Assembly: GCA_017449285.1 (NCBI GenBank)
Contig: JAFSJX010000075.1
Coordinates: forward strand, 62,001 to 126,000
DNA from: Treponema sp.
GTDB taxonomy: Bacteria; Spirochaetota; Spirochaetia; Treponematales; Treponemataceae
Reading direction: 5' to 3'
Length of the DNA stretch: 64,000 bases
Below are positions 33,676 through 41,354 of this stretch, one piece after another. Positions within the stretch are counted from its first letter, which is position 1. Every line of letters starts with the position of its first letter. The notes beneath the pieces are model-generated. The model had not been told where the DNA came from. It was given only the letters and a program-made list of their open reading frames with translations, and did no database searches. Made by a program: the position numbers and the translations under genes.

Positions 33676-36600
33676 ATGAAAAAAGGTCTTTTGCGTGTGC
33701 TTGCCGCACTGGCGGGCGCAGCATTGTTGGCGGGGGCAGTTTCTTGTTCCGATGTGCAAGGCGAGGGCGGCACACAGGACGAGAACGGCACGGCTACCGG
33801 GAGCATCTCTGGTAAGGTAACATTTTCCAATGTGGCGGCATCCGCAAATGCGGGCATTCTGGTCACGCTGGACAAAACGGACGGTCTGCGTACCGTAGCC
33901 GTAACCCAGTCGGTGGCAGCAAGGAGCGTCGTCTCAAATGCGCGGACTGTCGCAGGCAACACGGTGACGGCAAGCGACGGTTCGTACACGTTCGCAAACC
34001 TAGAGCCGGGCACATACACCGTGTACGCGGCAAGTTCATATTCGAGCGAAAAGGCGGTCTGCACCAATGTTGTGGTACGCGCGGCAGAGACAACCGTAGC
34101 CGAATCGCTCAGACTGACCGCGACGGGAAGCATTGCGGGAACGATAACGACGGACGGAAACACTTCGGGCAACACGGGATTTTTGGTGTTCGTGGCGGGA
34201 ACGAGCTACATGGCTATGACCGATGAGGCGGGCGCGTATACCATCAGCGGAGTTCCAGCGGGAAGCGGCTATCAGGTGGTCGCCACAAAGAACGGCGTGA
34301 TTCGCAATGTGAACACAAGCGTAACGGTTAGCGCGAATGACACGAAATCACTTACTGCAATTTCTTTTACCAGTGCCGAACTCCAAGCGGGACTTAAAGG
34401 CGAAAAAGGTGACATCGGTGCAACGGGTGCAGATGGCAAGGACGGCATCTCAATCGTGTGGAAAGGTCCTTTTGCAAGCGCGGACGAAATTGAAGATCCA
34501 GAGACCAACTGGGCGTACTTTAATACGACGGACGGCTGCTCGTACATCTATGACGGCACGGAATGGACGCTTTTGGCTCAATCTGGCGCAAACGGTGCAG
34601 ACGGAAAGAATGCAAAAGACGAGGACAACATGACCCCGTATTATACCGCAGGTGTTGCGGTGACAAACCCCACGGTCACGGCAAAATGGGATTTTACGGG
34701 ATTTACGAAAGATGATATTCCTTCGGGAACAGAACCGGCTGCCGTTGCCGAAAAAGTTGACGGGAAAAAAACGGGCATCGGGGCAGCGATTGATTTGACA
34801 GATGCAAGCGTTGAGTCCAATACAGACCGTTTGGCCATTACGGTAAAATCCAGTTCAAGTCTTTCCAATCTGGAGGCAGGGCAAAAGTTTACCCTGACGG
34901 TAGATGACACTACAAACCTTGTGATGAGGGCGAAAGGGTATGGTCAGGCAGCCCCCAACCGGTACTTGGCGTTGGCAGACCAGACGGGCAGGTTCCTTGT
35001 CGCAAAAGGTGCTATGCATGATGGAAAAACGACCGATTTTGTCGTGCCGGGGCTTCCTGCCGGTGTGTATACCGTTTATGCCAGCGGCATCGTCTTTTAT
35101 GCAATCGACTGTGGGGTAGCCGCATACGACCTGCCCGCAATCCCTGCTCCCGTTACGTCACTCGATTTCGTTACTAAGGACGGCATGAGCATAAGCAAAT
35201 ATACGGGCGAGGCGATTATGGACGGCCTTACGGTACAAGCACGAAACGGCGTCACGGGGGAAAATGTGACCAATGATGCCGTGTGGGAATCTTCTGCCCC
35301 GGACGTTGCGAGCGTAAGCTATGGCGTAATCACATTGCGCTCGGCAGGAAAGGCGGTTATTTCGGCGCGCATTGATAACGTAATCAAGCCGCTGTATGTG
35401 ACGGTCACTCCCTGCACAAAGACAATCGTTACCCTTATCGACAGCGCAAAACTGCCCGCAGAATCGGAGACGATTGACCTTGACAATCCGAGCGAAAACG
35501 TCATCGCCGCGCTTACGCCAACCATCGCTGGAAGCGATATCCTGACCGCCAGCACGGCAACGCTTTCCAGGGGCGAGGGACTGAAAGAGCCTGCCCCAGG
35601 CAAAGACCTTACGTTGGGAAAAGCAGGGGACAGCGTTACAAACGCAAACAATTATGACTACGGCTTGAACTGGAAAGACGGCGGCTCTGCAAAGGATACG
35701 GAATATGCATCGATTACCTGTACCGTTACACCGGGTACCCTTACGGGCGGAAAAAAACTCGCGCTCACAAGGATACAAATGCAGTCGTTCCCGGGAGCGG
35801 GCAACGGCCATATCAGCGTTACGCCGACCATCGGGGAAACGGTAGGAAACACTATTGCCGCCACAAAGGCATGGACGATTGATGCCGCAGACCAATACTG
35901 TATCATTGACGGCGAAACACAAATAACGCTGTCATTCAAGAAGCTAAAAGAAAAAGATGGCGGCTCGTTTGGTGTGCAGGACTTGCAGTTGATTTTTGAA
36001 GAGGTTGTTCCGCTCTCGCTTACGTCATTGAGCGTTCCGCAGGTAGGCAACACGGTGGCGGGCAAGTCGGTCAGTGCGACGATTATCGGCGAAAACTTTG
36101 ACGAAAAGATGGATTTTTCTCGCTTTACGGCAACGTGTTCTGCAATGCCGAGCATCGTGAGCGGCACAACCTTTACATGGGTAAGCGACACGGTGCTGAC
36201 CGCGACACTCACCATTCCGAGTGCGGCGGGCGATTACGACATAACCGTAGCATACGGCGAAAATTCGGTAAAAGGCACGCTCAAAGTGCAGGACTTTAGC
36301 GCGTACAGCGTGGGCGACGTTTTGTTGAGCGACGGCACGATTGTTCCGTATAACGCGGACAACCTGACCTTTACGGACGAGCAGAAGGCAAAGGCGGTGG
36401 GCGTTCTGTACGGCTTTGACGAATACGGAACGCCGAGCGGCTGGCTGGGCTTGTACAATTCTTCTGGCGGAACGAACAGCGGATACAAGGTGTGGGCGCA
36501 AAGCGGAACGAAAGGTTATAACACAATGCTTACCGACATAATCTGTACGCCAAGCGAAAAATATTATAGCGGTAGCGCAGATAAAGCGGCCTTTACGGGC

Positions 36601-36978
36601 GACACGGACGGAAGCGACAACTGGGCGTACATCTGCTCGGTAGACCCGGAGGGAACTGCGGATGCGGCGACCAACTACCCCGCGTTCAACTATGTCAACA
36701 CCTATGCAAGCACGTTCGGCCTTACCGGCGGCTACGCGACAGGCTGGTATATGCCGAGCATCGCGGAACTGTGCTACATATACAGAAGTAAGGATGTTTT
36801 GAATAGTGTGCTTGATGCGCTTGATGGAATACAGTTGTATAGTGGTTACTATTGGTCGTCGTCGCAGTACGCGGACAGCACCAATAACGCGTGGGGACTC
36901 AGTTTCGCCAACGGCTACCTCAACGACTACTACAAGGACTACGATGGCTATGTGTGTTGTGTGCGGGCTTTTAACTAA
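33676..36978 (+). CDS. DGR target: large surface lipoprotein with variable C-type-lectin-like C terminus
   Basis: An 1100-residue exported lipoprotein (lipobox GAVSC, C24), AAGGAG before ATG. Domains in order: two carboxypeptidase-regulatory-like beta folds (about 40-145 and 150-228), a short collagen-like stretch (GLKGEKGDIGATGADGKDG, 239-257), a WxFN/IYDGTEW segment, a Big2-like domain (about 490-580), an IPT/TIG-like domain (about 785-870), and a lectin-like domain of the formylglycine-generating-enzyme type (about 875-1100) with VGDVLLSDGT, YPAFNYVNTYAS, WYMPSIAEL and YYWSSSQ. The last 45 residues are encoded by the variable repeat 36841-36973. By analogy with Treponema denticola TvpA it should display ligand-binding residues that the retroelement diversifies. 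The lectin domain is shared with the lipoprotein at 1088-3418. Confidence 0.93.
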   Translation: MKKGLLRVLAALAGAALLAGAVSCSDVQGEGGTQDENGTATGSISGKVTFSNVAASANAGILVTLDKTDGLRTVAVTQSVAARSVVSNARTVAGNTVTASDGSYTFANLEPGTYTVYAASSYSSEKAVCTNVVVRAAETTVAESLRLTATGSIAGTITTDGNTSGNTGFLVFVAGTSYMAMTDEAGAYTISGVPAGSGYQVVATKNGVIRNVNTSVTVSANDTKSLTAISFTSAELQAGLKGEKGDIGATGADGKDGISIVWKGPFASADEIEDPETNWAYFNTTDGCSYIYDGTEWTLLAQSGANGADGKNAKDEDNMTPYYTAGVAVTNPTVTAKWDFTGFTKDDIPSGTEPAAVAEKVDGKKTGIGAAIDLTDASVESNTDRLAITVKSSSSLSNLEAGQKFTLTVDDTTNLVMRAKGYGQAAPNRYLALADQTGRFLVAKGAMHDGKTTDFVVPGLPAGVYTVYASGIVFYAIDCGVAAYDLPAIPAPVTSLDFVTKDGMSISKYTGEAIMDGLTVQARNGVTGENVTNDAVWESSAPDVASVSYGVITLRSAGKAVISARIDNVIKPLYVTVTPCTKTIVTLIDSAKLPAESETIDLDNPSENVIAALTPTIAGSDILTASTATLSRGEGLKEPAPGKDLTLGKAGDSVTNANNYDYGLNWKDGGSAKDTEYASITCTVTPGTLTGGKKLALTRIQMQSFPGAGNGHISVTPTIGETVGNTIAATKAWTIDAADQYCIIDGETQITLSFKKLKEKDGGSFGVQDLQLIFEEVVPLSLTSLSVPQVGNTVAGKSVSATIIGENFDEKMDFSRFTATCSAMPSIVSGTTFTWVSDTVLTATLTIPSAAGDYDITVAYGENSVKGTLKVQDFSAYSVGDVLLSDGTIVPYNADNLTFTDEQKAKAVGVLYGFDEYGTPSGWLGLYNSSGGTNSGYKVWAQSGTKGYNTMLTDIICTPSEKYYSGSADKAAFTGDTDGSDNWAYICSVDPEGTADAATNYPAFNYVNTYASTFGLTGGYATGWYMPSIAELCYIYRSKDVLNSVLDALDGIQLYSGYYWSSSQYADSTNNAWGLSFANGYLNDYYKDYDGYVCCVRAFN
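36841..36973 (+). repeat. DGR variable repeat (VR)
   Basis: Aligns without gaps to the template 760 bp downstream. By hand count it differs at 18 of 133 positions; 17 lie at template adenines (A to G, T or C) and one at a cytosine (36932, C to A). It encodes lectin-domain residues about 1056-1099 and ends in TATGTGTGTTGTGTGCGGG, the likely initiation-of-homing end, which is identical in both copies. Confidence 0.95.
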
Positions 36979-36991
36979 TTTAACTATTCAA

Positions 36992-37055
36992 CTATTTTCT
37001 ATACAGAAATAGTGTGGTATCTGCAAGATGCTGAATTTATTTTGGCATCTTGCAG
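36992..37055 (+). other. Two inverted repeats just downstream of the VR
   Basis: CTATTTTCT (36992-37000) / AGAAATAG (37005-37012) forms a stem with a 4-nt loop and one bulge, 19 nt after the VR; CTGCAAGATGC (37021-37031) / GCATCTTGCAG (37045-37055) is a perfect 11-bp stem. DGR targets often carry a hairpin or cruciform shortly after the VR that promotes homing; one of these may serve. The second could also act as a terminator, though no T run follows. Confidence 0.55.
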
Positions 37056-37078
37056 CATAAAAGGTCAGGGATGTAAGA

Positions 37079-37420
37079 ATGGCTTTGTATTATGACTTAC
37101 CCGTGTTCAAGGACGTGTATAAACTGACGCTACGGTTGTTTGAGGTCACCTCAAATTTTCCGCGCGAGTACAAGTTCACCCTTGGGCAGGACATGAAGCG
37201 CGACAGCATTCTTCTGGTGCGTCATATTTACCGGGCAAACAAGGTGCGCGAAAAGACGGTGTACCTTGAGCAGTTCTTGGATTCCTTTGAAGTCTTAAAG
37301 CTGGAATTGCGGCTGTGTAAGGACATGCGCCTTACCACCGTAAAACAGCAGTCGGAATTTGCCCTCCTTATGGACGGCATATGTAAACAGGTTACTGCCT
37401 GGCGTAACAGCCAGAAGTAA
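37079..37420 (+). CDS. avd: DGR accessory variability determinant (Avd, four-helix protein)
   Basis: A 113-residue helical protein (YYDLPVFKDVYKLTLRLFEV, PREYKFTLGQDMKRDSILLV, RHIYRAN) of the 23S-rRNA-intervening-sequence/S23-type fold. In DGRs it forms a basic pentamer that binds the template RNA and reverse transcriptase and is needed for mutagenic homing. It stands between the VR and TR, the usual place. GGTCAGGGATG lies before ATG 37079 and may serve as a weak RBS. Confidence 0.93.
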   Translation: MALYYDLPVFKDVYKLTLRLFEVTSNFPREYKFTLGQDMKRDSILLVRHIYRANKVREKTVYLEQFLDSFEVLKLELRLCKDMRLTTVKQQSEFALLMDGICKQVTAWRNSQK

Positions 37421-37757
37421 TACGCCGGAATCCGCAGGGCTATGGCTTTGCGGAGCGAGCGAAGCTTTTGTGTAAAAGCGGCAGCGTCACCGGAAACAAA
37501 AACAGGGTGCGGAGTGCGCCTTGGGTCACAAGAACCTTTACCTCCGGTCGTAAAGGCTGATAAGAGAATCCTCTTATAACAGGGCAGAGACGCTGCGAGT
37601 AGTGATTACTATTGGTCGTCGTCGCAGAACGCGGACAACAACAATAACGCGTGGAAACTCAATTTCGCCAACGGCAACCTCAACAACAACACCAAGAACA
37701 ACAATAACTATGTGTGTTGTGTGCGGGATTTTACACAAAAGCATTTTTTTTGATTGT
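37421..37757 (+). ncRNA. DGR template RNA region (spacer and TR)
   Basis: No gene is encoded here; a frame that overlaps the TR is only its translation out of frame. Upstream of the TR are stems CCTTTAC (37535-37541) / GTAAAGG (37550-37556) and TAAGAG (37561-37566) / CTCTTA (37571-37576), and GCTTTT/AAAAGC near 37464-37479. In the Bordetella phage DGR, RNA flanking the TR is required for priming and Avd binding, so these are candidate functional structures. The 3' side ends in a run of eight T (37744-37751) just before the reverse transcriptase start. Confidence 0.75.
37601..37733 (+). repeat. DGR template repeat (TR)
   Basis: A 133-bp template with 45 adenines by hand count, rich in AAC and AAT codons in the VR frame (NADNNNNAW, NLNNNTKNNNNYV). 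This design lets adenine mutagenesis yield many residues without stop codons. Non-adenine positions match the VR at 87 of 88 sites. Confidence 0.96.
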
Positions 37758-38999
37758 ATGTACAACGTAACGATAGAAGAAGTGTTCGACGCGTATTTTG
37801 AGTGCCGAAAGACAAAGCGGTATTCAAGCGGCGCATTGACCTTTGAATCAAATTATGAAGAAAACCTGATTCGCCTTTATGATGAACTGAAAAGTGGCTC
37901 GTGGGTACCGGGGCGTTCCACCTGCTTTATCGTAACAAAGCCGGTAAAGCGCGAGATTTTTGCCGCCCCGTTCCGCGACCGCATCGTGCATCACATTCTT
38001 ATAAACCGCCTGAACGCCGCTCTGGAAAAGCATTTTATCTTTGACAGTTACGCCTGCCGCGTCGGCAAGGGAACGCACGCTGCCATAAAACGGGTGGAGC
38101 ATTTTATCCGCCAGCAGACCGAAAACGGCACAAAAACTGCGTATGTTTTAAAGCTTGACATAAAGGGCTTTTTTATGAGCATAGACCGTTCCCTTTTGTA
38201 TACGCGGCTGTGCGATTTTATAGACAAGAATTACAGGCCCGCAGATGCGGCGGATGCTCGTTTTGAAAAATACCTTGCCCATAAAATCATCTTTAACGAC
38301 CCGTGCAAAAACGCGATTATACAAAGCCCGAAAAGTTCTTGGTCAGGCCTTCCCAAAGACAAGAGCCTTTTTACCGCAAAAAAGAACTGCGGGCTTCCCA
38401 TCGGAAACCTGACAAGCCAGGTGTTTGCGAATTTTTATCTTTCCTCGCTCGACCATTTTGTAAAGCACAGGCTCGGCGTACGGTGCTATGTGCGCTACGT
38501 TGATGATATGGTCATCGTCCATCGGTCAAAAGAATTTTTGAAGAAAGTCGTTCCGCAAATCAGATGGTTCTTGCAGGCGGATTTGAAAGTTTGTCTGCAC
38601 CCCAAAAAAATCTACCTGCAGCCAGCGGCAAACTGCGTTGCTTTTTTGGGAACAACCATCCACCCGCACTTTACGCAATGTTCAAAGAGGATAAAAAACA
38701 ATTTTGCAAGCCGTCTAAAATCCCTTTCCGCCCTTGCGGACGAGCACAAGCCTGACCGCGAAGAAAAAGATGCGTTTATGCAGAGCGTAAATTCGTACCT
38801 TGGCATTATGGCGCATTACAAAACGTACCGATTCCGCCGGGCGCAATTGAAACGCTACCTAAATCCGTATTGGATTCGGTATTTTTCGGTATGCGCCGAC
38901 TGCAAAAAAGTCGTGCGAAAAGCCAGTAACGTCAAAGCGGTCGGCTGTCAGCGGGATTGGACTTCGCAGGTTTCCTCGACAGGTATGCCTGTAGCCTGA
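37758..38999 (+). CDS. DGR reverse transcriptase
   Basis: A 413-residue, group II intron-like reverse transcriptase that copies the template RNA with errors at adenines. Motifs: LKLDIKGFF (D134), GLPIGNLTSQ (212-221; DGR enzymes have this in place of the intron QG motif) and YVRYVDDMVIVH (YVDD, 247-250). There is no maturase or endonuclease domain, as expected. ATG 37758 was chosen because the frame upstream only reads the TR; no SD is visible. Its last 52 nt overlap the convergent Rpn-nuclease gene. Confidence 0.96.
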   Translation: MYNVTIEEVFDAYFECRKTKRYSSGALTFESNYEENLIRLYDELKSGSWVPGRSTCFIVTKPVKREIFAAPFRDRIVHHILINRLNAALEKHFIFDSYACRVGKGTHAAIKRVEHFIRQQTENGTKTAYVLKLDIKGFFMSIDRSLLYTRLCDFIDKNYRPADAADARFEKYLAHKIIFNDPCKNAIIQSPKSSWSGLPKDKSLFTAKKNCGLPIGNLTSQVFANFYLSSLDHFVKHRLGVRCYVRYVDDMVIVHRSKEFLKKVVPQIRWFLQADLKVCLHPKKIYLQPAANCVAFLGTTIHPHFTQCSKRIKNNFASRLKSLSALADEHKPDREEKDAFMQSVNSYLGIMAHYKTYRFRRAQLKRYLNPYWIRYFSVCADCKKVVRKASNVKAVGCQRDWTSQVSSTGMPVA

Positions 39000-39862
39000 T
39001 AGATAATGTCTTCCGCAATTCCAAGGCTTTTGAGTTTCCGCGCGGTTTCCAGGGCTTTGTCGTGTGCGCCGCGTTTTTCGCCCTCGGCAATGCCCTGTGT
39101 TACCCCCTGATTGTAAGCCTCGCGGCGTTGCACCTTAACGTCGGTCGCATAGTCGTATTCGCCCCAGTACATATTCTCAACCTCCTTGTTTTTGCGCGTC
39201 AGGTACTCTGAGAGGATTCCCGCTTTTACGGCCCTTCGTACCGCCCGCTCCATAAATGATTCCCTGTTCTTCCGCTGCTCCTCAACTACTATTCTAATGA
39301 ATTCCGCATATCCTTTTAAAGAGGGGCAACGGGCAAGTACGGAATTTTCCGCAGGTTTATTCAGGTTCAGCACGGGAACAATCAGTTCAAGCGGGGGCGT
39401 GGCATTATCATCACGTTGGATGAATGCGGCGGAGAGGCGGAGTTCCGACCATGCGGGCAGATTTTCCGCCCCGTTGTAGAATACGTAGAACTCTGGGGTG
39501 GGAATCGGGTGTACGGTCTTCTCGAAGCGCGTTTCGTTGGGCATGAGGCTCTCGTAGATTTTTGCGATGTACAGAAGGCATCGCAGGGGCATGTTCTCGT
39601 TGAGCGTGGACTGATGCTCGCAGAGTACGACAATTCTGCCGTTTATGAGCATAGAAACGTCGTTGTAGTAGCCCATGTAGAGAATCTGCTCCAGTTCGAC
39701 CGGCTCAATCTGTGTTTCCTCCAGTTTGAGGTTCGTGCCGTGGAGCGCGTTGTAGAGGGAGAGAAAGTTCTTCTTCGCATCGCGGTCTTTGCTGAACAAA
39801 TCGACGAAGATGGAGTCGCGGTAGGTTCGCTTGGGGCGTCTTTGTTTTTTGGGTATGAGCAT
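38948..39862 (-). CDS. Rpn/YhgA-family PD-(D/E)XK nuclease
   Basis: A 304-residue protein. IVVLCEHQST...MPLRCLLYIAKIYE is the nuclease core (ExQ-type PD-(D/E)XK motif), PTPEFYVFYNGAENLP the family signature, and the C-terminal NQGVTQGIAEGEKRGAHDKALETARKLKSLG is the usual repeat-like tail. Known relatives promote RecA-independent recombination in E. coli, and some act in phage defence. I start at ATG 39862 after AAGGAAGG. It runs against the DGR reverse transcriptase and overlaps its 3' end by 52 nt. Such genes are often multicopy in spirochetes; a link with the DGR is not shown. Confidence 0.88.
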   Translation of the reverse strand: MLIPKKQRRPKRTYRDSIFVDLFSKDRDAKKNFLSLYNALHGTNLKLEETQIEPVELEQILYMGYYNDVSMLINGRIVVLCEHQSTLNENMPLRCLLYIAKIYESLMPNETRFEKTVHPIPTPEFYVFYNGAENLPAWSELRLSAAFIQRDDNATPPLELIVPVLNLNKPAENSVLARCPSLKGYAEFIRIVVEEQRKNRESFMERAVRRAVKAGILSEYLTRKNKEVENMYWGEYDYATDVKVQRREAYNQGVTQGIAEGEKRGAHDKALETARKLKSLGIAEDIIYQATGIPVEETCEVQSR

Positions 39863-40249
39863 TCTAAGCCTTCCTTGCAGGACATTTTTCAGCACGTTTT
39901 TTTTCGTCCTGCGTATATATAGGCTTTAAAAAGTAAAAATATACAAAAAATTCAGAGAAATTCTGCAAAAAAGTGAAAAAAAAAGCCGATTCAAAGGGAT
40001 GCATCAGGATGCAGGGGATGCATGAGAATATAAAAAATCTTGTAAATCCTGTTTATTCTGTGCATCCTACTGAATAGCAGAAAAAAGTGCGCTATGTGCG
40101 CAAGGGATTGGAGCGGCGCGAAGCGTTCGCCGCGAGGCGAATGGAGCGAATAGCGGAACCGCGGAAAGCCCGGTTTTGCGTAAGCAAAATGCGCCCGTAA
40201 CTAAATAAAACAAGGAAAAGACTTCGCCCTTGCCCTGAAAATTGCATAT
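39863..40249. other. Non-coding gap with a GC-rich repeat-like element
   Basis: No gene is visible between the Rpn gene and mraY. 39900-40075 is AT-rich with short GGATGCA repeats (near 39998, 40010, 40018). 40095-40200 is GC-rich, GGATTGGAGCGGCGCGAAGC onward with CGTTCGCCGCGAGGCGAATG, and contains small inverted repeats; it has the look of a dispersed element, distinct from copies A-D, but has no second copy here. Not a tRNA. Confidence 0.45.
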
Positions 40250-40278
40250 TTGCATTATTTTCTATCTTATGTTATAAT
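40250..40278 (+). promoter_or_regulatory. Promoter of mraY (leaderless geometry)
   Basis: TTGCAT (40250-40255), 17 bp, TATAAT (40273-40278) with TG extension. The ATG of mraY is at 40284, 5 nt after the -10, so the message would start at or inside the start codon. Confidence 0.65.
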
Positions 40279-40283
40279 TTTTT

Positions 40284-41354
40284 ATGCTTTACTATTTGGG
40301 TGGGATTTTAACCGAATATTTTGGACCTGCGCGGCTTTTGCAGTCATATACGGTGCTGATTGTCCTTGCTTTGTATGCGGGATTTTTTGTTGTCCGCTAT
40401 GGGATGCCGCATTTTTACCGTTTTATGCCGCATGATCGTGGTCGTGAATTTACCGTGAATGCGGAGGCGGCGAAGGGAAAGCCCACTGGTTCTGGCGTGT
40501 ATTTTATCACTGTGTTCGTGCTGATGTGCCTGATTTTTGTGCCGCTCAATGTGGCGCAAATCGGAACGCTGGTGCTGACGTGGCTGATGATGCTGACCGG
40601 CTTTTTGGACGACCGTAGCGTTATGTCATGGGGCGAATACCGTAAGGCTTTGCTTGACTTTGTGATTTGTCTGCTTGCGTCGTTGTTGCTTGCCTACAGC
40701 GCGATGCGGAATGCACCCGATGGCAAAATTTATTTTTGGTTTCCGTTTTTGACGGGGCAGATTGCCGTGCATCCGATTCTGTTTGTGGTGATTTCCGTGG
40801 TGATTCTGTGGGCTTCGGTCAACACAACAAATTGTACGGACGGTGTGGACGGGCTGAGCGGAACGCTGGTTTTGGTTGCTCTGCTTACGATGGGCGTTAT
40901 CTTCTATTTTATTCTTGGACACATTGACATTGCGACCTACCTGCTTGTTCCGCATTTGTCTGACGGCGCATCATGGGGAGCGATGACGTTTGCCCTTGCT
41001 GGTGTGCTGATGGGCTATCTGTGGCACAACGCTTTTCCGAGCAAAGTGCTGATGGGAGACGCTGGAAGTCGTGCTTTGGGATTCTACATCGGAATGTGCG
41101 TTTTGGTGAGCGGAAACCCGTTTATGATTCTTGCCACATCGCTGATTATTTTTATCAACGGTGGCTTGGGCTTGGTCAAAGTCGCGCTCATCCGATTCTG
41201 TCACATCAGTATCCTGACGAACATCCGTTTTCCGCTCCACGATCACATGAAAATTAACCACGGCTGGTCGCCTACGCAGGTGCTGATTAAATTTTTGATT
41301 ATTCAGTTGCTTGCCACGGTCGCGTTGGTCGGCATTATCTTCAAGGTGAGGTAG
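40284..41354 (+). CDS. mraY: Phospho-N-acetylmuramoyl-pentapeptide-transferase (MraY)
   Basis: Membrane enzyme that makes lipid I from UDP-MurNAc-pentapeptide and undecaprenyl phosphate. 356 residues, about ten membrane segments. Motifs: GFLDDRSV, NTTNCTDGVDGLSG, LMGDAGSRALGFYIG and FPLHDHMKINHGW, the last being the histidine loop that separates MraY from WecA. It stands alone, away from other mur genes, and overlaps the convergent radA by 14 nt. Confidence 0.92.
   Translation: MLYYLGGILTEYFGPARLLQSYTVLIVLALYAGFFVVRYGMPHFYRFMPHDRGREFTVNAEAAKGKPTGSGVYFITVFVLMCLIFVPLNVAQIGTLVLTWLMMLTGFLDDRSVMSWGEYRKALLDFVICLLASLLLAYSAMRNAPDGKIYFWFPFLTGQIAVHPILFVVISVVILWASVNTTNCTDGVDGLSGTLVLVALLTMGVIFYFILGHIDIATYLLVPHLSDGASWGAMTFALAGVLMGYLWHNAFPSKVLMGDAGSRALGFYIGMCVLVSGNPFMILATSLIIFINGGLGLVKVALIRFCHISILTNIRFPLHDHMKINHGWSPTQVLIKFLIIQLLATVALVGIIFKVR

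Noticed and set aside
35158..36501. Antisense ORFs of up to 254 codons within the DGR target
   Set aside because: Shadow frames of biased codon use; no RBS, no domain.
37602..37757. N-terminal extension of the reverse transcriptase (start 37602, ITIGRRRRTRTT...)
   Set aside because: It is the template repeat read out of the VR frame; RT homology begins at MYNVTIEEV (37758).
40095..40200. A tRNA or small structured RNA in the GC-rich element before mraY
   Set aside because: No cloverleaf or CCA/T-loop (GTTCRA) can be laid out.
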